Shown: piece after piece, positions 12,143 through 23,300 of the stretch
Layout of the letters: each line of letters starts with the position of its first letter
Numbering within the stretch: the stretch's first letter is position 1
Assembly (NCBI GenBank): GCA_016858145.1
Contig: JAEHOE010000064.1
Span: forward strand, 602,140 to 666,139
Reading direction: 5' to 3'
From: Edaphochlamys debaryana
Taxonomy: Eukaryota; Chlorophyta; Chlorophyceae; Chlamydomonadales
DNA length: 64,000 nt
Position numbers and translations under genes: made by a program
Notes under the pieces: model-generated
Told to the model about the DNA's origin: nothing
The model's database searches: none
Seen by the model: only the letters and a program-made list of their open reading frames with translations

Positions 12143-13500
12143 TTTTTCTTGACGCCCGACGCGACCTCAAGACAACGAGCGCCCGCTCCCTGACACCCAG
12201 CCCAATCAGGCTGGTGATGCTGGGTCGTATTAGGGCTCTCTACGTCCAGTCAGATCGGCGAGCAAAGCGCCAGAACCCTTGCCAGCGACGCCGTGCCCGC
12301 CCTCCGCCAGACTTGCTGTCTAGTGCACTGCTGCTTCGTGTTCTGCTCTACCTGCTACTACTCTGTGCGTCAATGTTGCTAGGGCACCCTCTTCTGCAGC
12401 GCTCTTCTTGGGAAGTATTATTCCGCTTGCTTGGATGGCGTCGAACGGTGGTACCTAAGATTAGCTGATTGCCCCTACGCCACAAAGGAACGGTATGCCT
12501 ACGTAACTTGTAGCCCCAGTTTTGCGCCCGGCCGCTTCGAACGTACTGCACCACACGGCGTTGAGCCAGCTGCTGTTGGCCGCCGCAGTCTACGCGACAT
12601 GCAAAACGAACGCCGATCAATCAATCTACAGCGGGCGTATCCGCTATTTCGTGCCTGGATGTCAGAGACTTTTTTGATGGCGCTCGGCTCGCCCAAGGGA
12701 CCCGAGAGGGCCCCCCGGCCCACGCAAGCGCTGGACGCAGCCGAGAGATTGGCACTGTGAGAGGCGGAGGTCCAGAAGCGCAACCCGCACGGGGAGCAAG
12801 TGTGTAAACGGGTTGGAAGTATGGCTGGGTGTGGCGCGCCGCGTCTTTCCAAGGATTATCGCGCCCAGGAGGATCTCTGGAGACAAGCAGACCATAGTAG
12901 GAGAACCGGTACCCGAGCCCTTGAAAATGCTCACACATGTCACAGGCGTTTGGGGGTTGTTACAGCACAAGCGGCGCATTGTTTCGGAGGACTGTGCTAG
13001 CGCTTTGGGTTGCGCCCGGTCTAGCGCCCTGACTGCTTTACGTGAACTTCGGCACAGCCATCGCTCACGAGTAAGGCTGACTTCTTACCTTCCTCATCAT
13101 ACATCACTGGAAACGCAGCTCTCAGGAGCATCGCACACGTCCAAACACTGTGACTGGCCAACTGTCGGGGCATTCGATCGACCGATCACTAGCACCGGCG
13201 CCCAGCCCTCGTACGCCCCGCCGGCCCCGTGGCCCCGTACGGACCCGCGGCCTTCCCCAGCCCGACGTCCGTTGCGCTGGTCATTCCCAACTCCTTCTCC
13301 ACGGCTCTAGAGGAGCCCACGAGATCCTGGAGTTTCTGGCCGTGCTCCGCTTCCCTGCTGTCCCTCCGCTTCCTCCAAGTGCCTACAAGCAATCAAGTAG
13401 TTCTCCCCTGCTTCTTCAGAAGGGCGTTCGCGCATTGACCGCTGTGTGCCCTGCATTATTGCGCTTTGCTCAAGCCCTGCACTCACTACCTGAAGTCGTA
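12143..13500. other. Spacer between the tandem glycosyltransferase copies
   Basis: 1.36 kb holding the promoter and 5' UTR of copy A and the 3' UTR of copy B. No coding feature is supported. Sequence similarity to the other copy stops at the copy B stop codon (13501), so this spacer does not repeat the region downstream of copy A. Confidence 0.5.
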
Positions 13501-15985
13501 TCACCAGGGCAGCCCCTGACCCTTGAACCCGGGGCACAGCTCCCCAAACGTGTGGTTGTGTGTCTCTAACAACCCGTCGCCATGGAACGAGGCGCGGGTG
13601 ACTTGCACCGGCGTGTCTGGGCTGACGTCGACTCGGTTGAACCAGCCCGTGCGCCGAGACTGCATGTACTGCGGGAGGGGAAGAGGAGGGGGTTTGGGTA
13701 GTTTGAAACACCAAAGAAGCGCCTTGGTCGTCTGAGGTAGGAAGGACACGGGATACCGGTAGGAACGTACAAGGACACGCGGGCTTTGGAGCATAGGAGG
13801 GTTACCTAGGTAGCGGGTGGCTCTATCTGTTGCTATGACAACGGCCGTTGACGGACAGGTAGGGCCATCGTCACCTGACTCCCCAAGTGCACGCGCCTCA
13901 CCTCGCCTGCGCCGGTCTCAAAGCAGGTGCCCTTGGCCATCCCTGCACCGCGCATGATGAGCTGATGTGGGTCGGGCGTAGATTGCCGCATCAGTCATCA
14001 CCAACGACTGCCAATCTACCGGGGGTACGCACCATTGTAGTGGACCGTCAGGGGCGTGGTCCCACTCTTCGAGTTCCACCAGTAACCTACAGCGCATGCA
14101 AGTCAGGGACTGGGAGCGAGGTCAGAAATGGACTGTGCGGGTTGGGCGTGCGTGGGCAGGCTACCGCGCGCCATACATCCTATCACAGCTAGCTGGGCTT
14201 CTGCCCGCTCGAGTGCGCATCTGGGTCATAGGCATACAGCTTGAGCGCACATCCCATGACAGCATGGCGAGAGGTTGGATCGGCATTTTCGCCGAATGAA
14301 GCCCTTCCTCTTGCTTGCCAACTGGTCCGCAGCAGGCAAACAGCAAGCCGCTTGCCCACCGTCAATGCGTGGTATGAGGCCCTCGCAAGATGGGTAGCCG
14401 CTGAAGAAGACCTGGGCGGACATGTTAAGAATGGATGGGGCCTCAGGGGCAGGGATACTCTAGACAATCCTTAGACCCAAAAGCTGGACCTGGACCCACG
14501 AACCCCGAAACCTTGGACCCCACCCGCCGGCCCGTCGCCTGAACCCTGACCACCCCACCTCACTGGGCGTGCCGTGGCAAGCCCCTTCCCAGATCCTGTG
14601 CAGTCTGTGTTCTGGGGGTGTCTCCGAGCGAGGTCGGGACCACCAAGAGGTCACGGCCCTTACCCTCCCCTCCTCACCTGGCCGTACATGTCCAGCATGC
14701 ACTTGGCGCCCTCGTCCCCCGGGGTACGGCACACGTCAGACACCAGCACAATCTGAGCGGCTGCTTGGTCGTGCGGGGGGCAGTAGGTGGCGTTCTCCGG
14801 GGCGGGGCTGGCCCCCTCCGCTGGCTGTGGCTGTTCTGCGGCTGCTGCCTTTGGATGCAGCGTGCACCTCAGCAGGTCGTGAACCGCCTTCATGACAAGG
14901 GCCGCCCTGCCGGCGGTCCCCACCCAGCCGCCGAAGTTCAAGAACGGGTACGGCACCTCCTTTGGCAGGCCAAGCCAGGCCTCAGGCACACCCGTCTCAT
15001 TATGCCAGTAGCTAGGGTAGTACTGCTGGACCTCAGGAGGTAGCTGCAATGAGGGAAGGGGTTGCAGGGCAGCATCGGGTGCGTGCCGCTGGGTCTGTGC
15101 GGAAGCTCTATCTCCGGACCACACCACGTCAAGCCAGGGCCGGGAGGTGGCACGGCCGAGCGGCCCCTTCAGGTGAGAGCTGCTCACCTCACGGAAAGCG
15201 GGGAACATGTTGACCTCTCCGCTCCATACAAACTCAGTGCCGAAGTAGCTGAAGCGGGTTGCGAACTCGCGGGCCGTGGCCGCCCGAGACAGCACGTCAT
15301 CGAACCCGTCAACTCCAACTACCAGGCGCGAGGGCTCCATCTGTGCCAGCCGCAGCCAGAACTCGCGGGACACGGACCTCAGGAGGCTCTCGCGGTTCTG
15401 TGCATGTGTGGTGGAGTTCCCGCTGCGATAGCAGGGAGTACGAGGGAAAGGGAGTGAGGAGGGGGAGCGGGGGCGGGAGGGAATGGGGGCTGTCCGACAC
15501 GTGGCTGGTCGCCGTGGGTGGGTTGCGGTCAGCGACCGCCCACACGCACAGGGGTGACAGGGCAGCCCAAAGCTGCGCTATCTCCCTCGCGTCCAAACCC
15601 TGTGTTGCTCACACTTTCGGGTGCCAGCCGACGATGTTGACCTGAGGGAGGGGCGGCGTCCGGGGAACATGTCAGGCGTGTGCGTGAGCCAAAATGGCAA
15701 CGGCGCCCCCCGACGTGCAACCCAGGGTAGCTGTGTGTCCTTCTGTGCCCCCACCTCAAGCTTGTTTGCCAGGACCGATTTTAGGAGCGTGCAGGCGCCG
15801 AGGCCCATCTCGCTGGCCATGAACATCAAGGTGACATTGCGCTGCGGGGGCTCTCGTGCCTCCTGAGACAGCTGCCGACCGCCGCGGAGCAGGTGCGCTG
15901 GTCCCGCCGTGGCACTGGTCACGGACGCCATAATAAGGTAAATCCAGGCTCCCCAGGCCCACGCGGTGCGGTATGTCGTCGGCAT
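13501..15985 (-). CDS. PLOD/procollagen-type glycosyltransferase, copy B
   Basis: Tandem duplicate of the gene at 10051-12142. Exons (minus): 15985-15755, 15641-15613, 15422-15128, 15043-14678, 14411-14360, 14086-14033, 13942-13902, 13668-13501; 411 aa. The predicted secretory leader contains AWGAWIYLIMASVTSA, followed by NVTLMFMASEMGLGAC, VVGVDGFDDV, YPFLNFGGWVG and HYNGMAKGTCFETGAGE. Exon lengths match copy A exactly except the first exon and one split: exons of 366 and 52 nt here equal the single 418-nt exon of copy A, separated by a 266-nt intron (14412-14677). A 4-bp length difference between the copies falls inside the intron at 15044-15127, supporting that intron. An in-frame ATG 24 bp upstream (16009) is an alternative start; 15985 was chosen because it aligns with copy A. 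Confidence 0.83.
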
Positions 15986-17366
15986 CCCGGCCCGTTTTGG
16001 CGCCCGCACGGGGCAGGCGCCCGGCTCGCTGGAATCCGGCCAATCCAGGCTCCCCGTCGTTGGTTCGGTACTCCTCTTCCACCGTGCGTCAATGACGAGG
16101 GGTCCGGCCTCGCTCGTTTCGCGCCAGCGCCCGACTGGGCACTGCGCGCTTGGCAGTTGGCTGTCTTATGTGGCTACTTGTCCAAGGACATAGGCAACGC
16201 AAGCAACGGGACCTGCTTAGCGGGCAGAGGACGCGCGCGAGGCAAGCTAGGTCGATTGACAAAGGTCGCGTCAGGTCAGGGCTGCAGGTCGGCAGGCTCC
16301 GAGTCTTCTAGCGGTGTGCGCTTTGTATGCTAGATGCTAGCTCAGCTTGCGATAAGATATGCCCCGCTTTTGGGCGGCGCCCAGGCCCGATCCCGCGTGC
16401 CCGCGCTCCGGGACCCTTCGGGACCCTCCATCGTGGCACTGCGCTGCAATGCGCATTGCTTCAAGCCCAGAAGGGAAGACCGATGTCTCCTTACATTCAG
16501 CCGTCCTTACATTTGTGCGTTGTTTGCTCCTACCACAAAGACTAAGATCTTGCGGCTAGGACTTCCCTCAAATGCAGATAGATGCAGGACAGGGCAAAGC
16601 CCTGAGAAGAATGGACCAGTACCGGCTTCCATCCACGCCAACGCTCACCCGCGCAGACACTCCGATTAGGTTTGTAAGGAACACGCCGAGGTGTTCAAGT
16701 ATATCCAAAGCACGGCCCCGCTATAGCCACTGCAAAGTGACCACCCCAAGACAGGGAAAAGGGCCCGAACCACGAAAACACTGGGCACAAGACGCAAACA
16801 GAGCAGGTGCACGTGCACACGCCACGCCCCTCGCGTCAAACTGCACACGCCCCGCCGAGCAAACCGACGAGTTCTTCATTATTTCCACAGCCGGTTTCCC
16901 TTTGCAAGCAACCGCAGACAAGGGTGGCTGCCCGAAGGCAGGAAATGGGCTGAGCCACCCCAAAACGGCACCTCTAATGCCGCCCATATGAGCCCGTCAA
17001 GACCCATCGTCACAAGGAAGACCGCTCAACACTCGATCCTCGCAGCCCCTATGTTCCCCGAGACCACGCAAGCTTCTCATCCCCCCCTCACGCCCGCAAC
17101 TGTTCACGCCTTCTCACACAACGCAAGTCGCATTGCTCCCTGGCCACGAGTTGCCACCTGCCGCCTCCCCAGCGTCCCTGTGCTCCATCCAACCGTCCGT
17201 CGAGTCCCCGTCACGACTGCAGCGCCGGGCGGCCCATCCGCGCCGCCTGACCAGTCGAGATCACCACCGCCCCGTCACCGCCACCGCAATCGCAGGGACT
17301 TCCGCGAGGATGCGCCGCTGCAGCCTCCCCTCCCTCCCTCGACGGCTCCCGCTCAGGCGCGCACGC
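15986..17366. other. Intergenic, nothing assigned
   Basis: 1.38 kb between the start of glycosyltransferase copy B and the stop of GWD1. It holds the copy B promoter and the GWD1 3' UTR. Short open frames on both strands (for example 16572-16991 plus) have no motif or splice support. Confidence 0.5.
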
Positions 17367-20300
17367 CTACACCTGCGGCCGCGTCTGCACGACCGTGATG
17401 GCACCGTCCGGCGCCACCACGCCCTCAATGTCCTGCGCGGTGCCCAGCGCCACCTCGATGTCGGCGCCCAGGCGGCACACGCGGCCCAGCAGCTCGCGCC
17501 TGCACGGGACAGGTGCGGGAGTGGATGCGTGTGAGAACCGAGGCCAGCGGCATGCGGGCAGCGCGCTATACGCCAGTACCCCGCTGTCCCGAGTCACTCC
17601 ACGCTTGCTTGGACGCTTCCTCAAGCTCGCTCCAAGCACTGTCTTGATCCCGCGGACCCGCGTCCCCACAGGTCCAAGCGACCCAGCCCCTCCCTCCGCT
17701 CCGCCTCCTTACCTGTAGGCCGGGTCCTGCACCAGGCGGTCCTCCATGTAGTCCACCTTCTTGAGCAGCGAGGGGTCCATGGTGATGCTGGGAAGGGGGG
17801 GCGGGAAGGGAGGGAGGGCAGCACACGGCAAAGGTAAGACGGGTGTAAGCAGACGGGCGAATGTCAGGTAGAGGTCTAGCGCATGGGCTCCGATTTGGTC
17901 TTGCACGTACGAGCATGGAGGACCTCAGCCATGCAGCTGCGCACCTGTCGTACAGGCCGGCGCCGGCGTAGCCCTCCAGGTCCTCCCCGTTGGAGTCGGA
18001 GCGGAAGATGAGCGAGTCGCGGACGTACATGGCCTCAGACTTGGACGCGTAGCACAGAACCTGGGGGGTGATTTAGGACGGCGTGAGAATGGGGCGACCA
18101 ACAATTTGGTCCGCCCGCGCCTGGAAGGGACTGGCCACCTTCGCTCACGGCCCAGTTCCACCAGCTATGCCTGCCCCGTGCTGCCCCCGCACCTCGGGGT
18201 TCTCCAGGGCCGAGCTGGGCTCCTTGTTGGCCTTGAACGCCACCGCGGAGCCGGGCACCATGCCGCTCACCAGCGACTCGCCTGCGGGGGCAGGGGTTGC
18301 AACAGGTTAGCGGATGCGGGTCTCCAGAGACTCGGCAGCTGCCAGGCTGAACGCCCGGTGCCGCAGCAGCTCTCTCCTCACGGTAACTCTGTACACGCCT
18401 GGGGGCCCTTCACGACCCACCTCGCCCCTCCCTCCCCCGCCCCCTTCCAGCGACGCACCCCGGCCCTCTCTTCCTCACAAACCCCGTCCCCGCCCTCGCC
18501 CCTTCACCCAACGCACCCAGGCCCTTGACCAGCTCGCAGAAGACCTCCTTCTCGTCGTTGTTCGAGGGGTTGCGCGTGTGGATGACGAAGGCGTACTGCG
18601 CGGGCACCACGCGCTGCACGAGCACGGCCATGCGCACGCTGTCGAAGTCCAGGCCGGCCTTCTTGAGCGAGTAGTAGGCGCGGTCGTTGTACTTGGACGC
18701 CCACACGCCCTTGAGCGCCTCCAGAGCCAGGCCCCAGCGCTCCTCGTCCTCGGGCGGGGAAATGCCTGGGGGCGGGGGCGGGGGTGGCGGTTAGGGTGGG
18801 TATGAGCATGGGTTCCCCTGCTCTATCAAGAGCTGCGTGCCCCGAGCTGGTTTGGTGCCACCCGCTACAAGCTGATCCGCTGAGGCCGCAGCCCGTCCTC
18901 ACAGGGTAACGAGCAAGCCTCGGATGCGAAGGGTAGCCCCCTCCCCCCCGCGCCGCCTCAGTCGCCCAGGCCCCTCGCCGCTCCACCCTCCCACGCGACC
19001 CCGCCGCGCCTCACCCGCGTCCTGCATGGACTTCTGCAGCTCGTCGCGCACGTTGCGGGGCACCTTGATCCGCATCGCCAGCTTGCGGCACTCGGCCAGC
19101 AGCTCCGCGGGGCTGGCGCCGCCCATCCCGGACGAGGCGCCGTTGCCGTTGCCATTGCCGTTGGCCTCGGCCTTGCCGCCGCCCAGGCCCACCATGCCCA
19201 GCAGGCCGCCCGCCGCGCCCGAGCTGGGCGTTTTGCCGTGGACGCGCGCCACCAGGGTTGCCAGGCCCTTCTTCACGTCCGCGTTCTCGGGCAGCTCCAG
19301 CGCCTGGGGACCGGAAGGAAACGGTTAGTCCGATAACACGAACCAGAGCGCCCAAGATGTGGAAAGGGCAGGTGATTGATGCGGGCAAGGGCACTAGGTG
19401 CTGTGACCAGAAACTGAGGTGTCGGGCTGTCAGCGGAAGCCTCTTGTGCAACCGCCGCACCTGCTCGAAGCAGCCGAAGGGCAGCGTGACGGACGAGGGC
19501 AGGTTGATGTTGGCGGGCAGGCGGCCGCGCAGGTTGGCCAGGTTCTTGGACTTGGCGCCCACCACGCCGTCCTTGTAGTCGTCCATGCCCACCACCCAGC
19601 GCCCGCACCAGGTGGGGACCTCGATCTTCAGGCCTGAGGGGCGGAGGCGCACGGCGAGATAACGGAAGCGTGAGGAGAGCTGTGGAATAAGTGGGTATCA
19701 ATCATGGAGGAAGCCAGGCAGGCGCGTAACCAGGGGGTGAATGCGTGCGGGTCAACGTGCAGCACCATGCAACGTGGCTTGCTCACCCTTGGTGGGCCTG
19801 CTGTGCTCCGCCGCCGCCGCCGCCGCGTCGCTAGCGCCTGCCGTGGGCGGCTGCGTCTCCGTCCAGGTGACGGCGCCGCTTGCCGAGGGCGTGAGGTGGA
19901 TCCACTTGCCCGCCATCTGCGGTGGGTGGGGAAAGCAATCAGCCGAATTGTCAGCAGTGCGCAGTTACTGTCATGCGTCTTGTTCCATGGGGCCTACCTT
20001 TCGCCCCAACCCGCATCGACATCTGCAGGGCCCTAGTACCGTACGCAGGAAGCAACCGCAACCAAACCCCCCTTCCCCGCTGCCCCTCTTCCCGCAACTC
20101 ACGTCGCGCAGCTGCTGCATGGGCTTGTCGTCATGGCAGGTGCCGAAGAAGACACGCATGTTACGCGCGCGCACCGACACGTGGGACAGCACGTCCGGAG
20201 CGTCGGGCGTGATGACTGCCACCACTCCCTCGGGGATCTCCTCCTCGCCCGTCACCTGAGGGCGCCATTGGGGGGCGGGAGAGAGTGGGAGATGAGGCTT

Positions 20301-23300
20301 GGCGAACAGTGAACTAGGGAACCCTAAAAGTCGTGTGCCCGGAGCAAGTAGGGAAACCCAGTCAGGGGACCGCAAAGGCAGGGGAAAACCTGCGGACGGA
20401 AGCGCCTGGGAAACCCTGCTGTGGATGTCCGCTCTAATTCGCACCTGCTGCGCGATCAGGACCGTGGGCGTGGTGTAGGTCTTCTCCTGCACCTCGTGCA
20501 GACCCGACACCACCTCAACAATGCCCGTGGCCTCGATTGGGCTGATGACCTGCGGCGGCAGCAACAAAGGAGGTTTGGCCAAGGAGACCGGAACGAGAAA
20601 CTCCAGAATCCTGTCCATCAAAAACTCCTGTTACAAGCTGCACCGCCAGCGACACTCTTCGGCTTCTGCCTCCCTCCCTCCCGTGCCATGGTTCCGCGCA
20701 CCTGCCAAGCGCCCAGCGCTGCGGCGTTCCGTAGCATGGGCTCAATGGCCGTGATGACCAGCGACACCGCGAACGCAGGCCCGCCGCGGATGAGCTCCTC
20801 CGCGAACAGTTCGTACGCCCACGGCTCGACGCCGAACGCGCGGCCATAGGCCTTGGACACACCGCCGATGCGGTGCACCGCGTGATCCGAGATCTGCGGC
20901 ACGCAATATGGCCATGCACGTTCAGCCGGACGGCGAGTGCCTTTGATGAAGCAAGCGTACTGGATGCGACTTCAACGTAGCGTTTTGGCGCCTCCCACGG
21001 CCTCACGCCTGCCCCGCCCCCAGACCCTAACGCTGCGGGTTTCGGCGCCGTGCTCACGTCTGCCAGCGCGCGGCGGATGCGGTTGACCACGGCCACCGCC
21101 AGCAGTGCCTCCTCCTTGTTGGGCCGCCCGCCGCTCTTGACAGAGGCGGGGAGCTCGTTCCAGGCCTGCGGGGCACAACCACCAACCACCCACATGTCAA
21201 ATGATGAGCAGTGCCTCAGCATCCCTAGCTGCAAGCAGCAAGCGTGCAGCTGGCCGCTCGCCGAGCACGCGCTCCACATGCCCCCTGCCCCCAATTAGCG
21301 CCCTCGAGCCCAAGCCCCACCTTGAGGCAGTAGCAGAGCTCCTCGTTGTTGCCCAGGCTGAGGCACAGGTTCTGCAGCAGAGGCCGCATGAACGCGCCCG
21401 CGCCAAAGCCTGCACAGGGAGCCCGCCCGCAGCAGCGCACCGCGTCAGGAGCCGAACCACAGCTGCCCCTCCACCCTCTACCCCTTCCCCGAGCGCCACA
21501 CGTTCAGCACCTCCCAAGCCCGCCCCACGATCTCCACCTCTCCGCCTTGGGCCTCAACCCGACCCAACTCCGCCCCGCGCACCTGCCGCGCCCACGCCCC
21601 GCTCCACCGCGCTACGCGCCTGCTCCTCCAGCGCCAGGTCCAGGTACAGCAGCTCGCGGCAGCCGGGCAGCGAGGGCGCCAGCTCTGTGCGCGCCTCCAC
21701 GCATGCCTCCAGCAGCGGCAGGACCTGCACGGGGACGCATGCCGCACGCGTGGAGGGGGGTCCCAGTCCTTCCGCCCCCGCCAAGGCGCCCTTTCCTCAG
21801 CGAACACGATCTCAATCCCTCCTCTTCTTCCCTCTTCCCTGCTAGCACCCTTCATGCGCGGGCCACCCACCTGGCTGCCGCCCATGTTGGACATGACGTA
21901 GGCCAGGTAGCCGCGAGCGCCGCCCGGAATCCTGGAGGGCCAGGTAGGGGCGGTAGGCGTCGTCACCACCAACAAACGCACGGCCCCACCACGCCTCATC
22001 GCCCAACGCCAGAGCTCTCGCCCTCCGCTGCGCCCCTGCTGCCGTTCCGCTTCCACCACTGCCACCGCCCCCCGCGAGGCCCGCCCCCGCACCTGTTGCC
22101 GGCTGCCGAGGCCGAGGCCTGCAGGTCGGCGCCGCTGTGCACGGCCTTGAGGATGCCCAGGTAGTTGCGGAAGTCGCGGACCAGCGCGTCCTTCTTGTCG
22201 CGGTAGAACTCGGGCTCCAGCGTGATGGCGCGGTCAAAAGACTCGAGCCGCTGCCGGGTGATGCCTGCGGTAGAGGTGATTGGGCCAAGGCGTCAGCGAT
22301 GTGTGGGCGGTGGTCGAACGCGTCCAGACGTATAAGGGTGAAAGAGACGGTCACATGCAGTCCGAGAGACAGCCGCCATACGGTCAGCAGCGATCTTTAT
22401 CTGCCATTGAGCATGGCTTGAGGGACCCACCCGCGTCGGACAGCACGCGCCAGTAGGCCCCGAGGTTGCCGTTGGACTCGAGGAAGGCCAGGTAGGCCTC
22501 GCAGATGGGCACGTCGTCGGGCGTGGTGTTGTTGTGCAGCTTCTGGTGCCACTCCTCCATCCACAGGCCCTGGGGGTTGCCGGCAGCAAAGGATCACGGC
22601 AGTTAGCGACGCACGTGAGGGGGGCGGCAGCGGGCCGTAACGGCTTGCCATCGAGCCCGCGCCGGCGGGATTTCGCAACACGTCACCACCTCCTTCTACC
22701 TGCCCTACGCAGCAGGACGCGCACCTTCTTCTCGGGGATGTGGTTGCGGTGCATGATGTGCAGGATCTCATCGCGGATGCGCTGCCCGTCGCCGCCGCGG
22801 CCCACGGTCGTCAGCATGGAGCGCACCCACTCCTGCGCCTCGCCTGGGGTGGGGAACGGGACAGCAGCAGGGGCAGGGCGGCAGAGGGTTGGCGGATGCT
22901 GGGCAGGGGCAAAGACCAGGGCTGAACGTGGGTTGTGGGGCTGCGTACTGTGGGAGAACCCTGCCATACCCAGTACCAACCCTCCGCATGTCGGCGCCCC
23001 AGGCCTTCTTTTCCTTGTGCCCCTTCCCGTCCGCATGCCCACGTTCACACTCTCATTCACCCCGCTGCCCGGGCTGCCGCCCCGCACGCACCCGTGGTGC
23101 GCGAGTGCGCGTTGGAGATGGTGTTGGTGAGCCGCTCCTGCGCGGCCGACAGGATGCGCGGCTGCGTGTTGTAGTTGCGCTGCCAGGTGAGCTGGCGCGT
23201 GGACGAGTAGCGCAGCCACACGAAGATGCGCGACATGGCGTCCGCCACGTCCATGTCGTAGTAGCCGTTGAGCACCTCGGAGATGAGGTCGGCGGCCTTG

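Larger units (their letters stand above)
10051..15985. repeat. Tandem gene duplication (two copies, head to tail)
   Basis: The blocks 10051-12142 and 13501-15985 are direct repeats about 3.45 kb apart. Long stretches are nearly identical, including introns: 10051-10340 matches 13501-13795, and 10910-11660 matches 14690-15445, with occasional small indels (for example CTAGCTAG versus CTAG near 10353 and 13806). The 5' exons and spacers diverge more. Near-identical introns indicate recent duplication or ongoing gene conversion. Confidence 0.85.
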
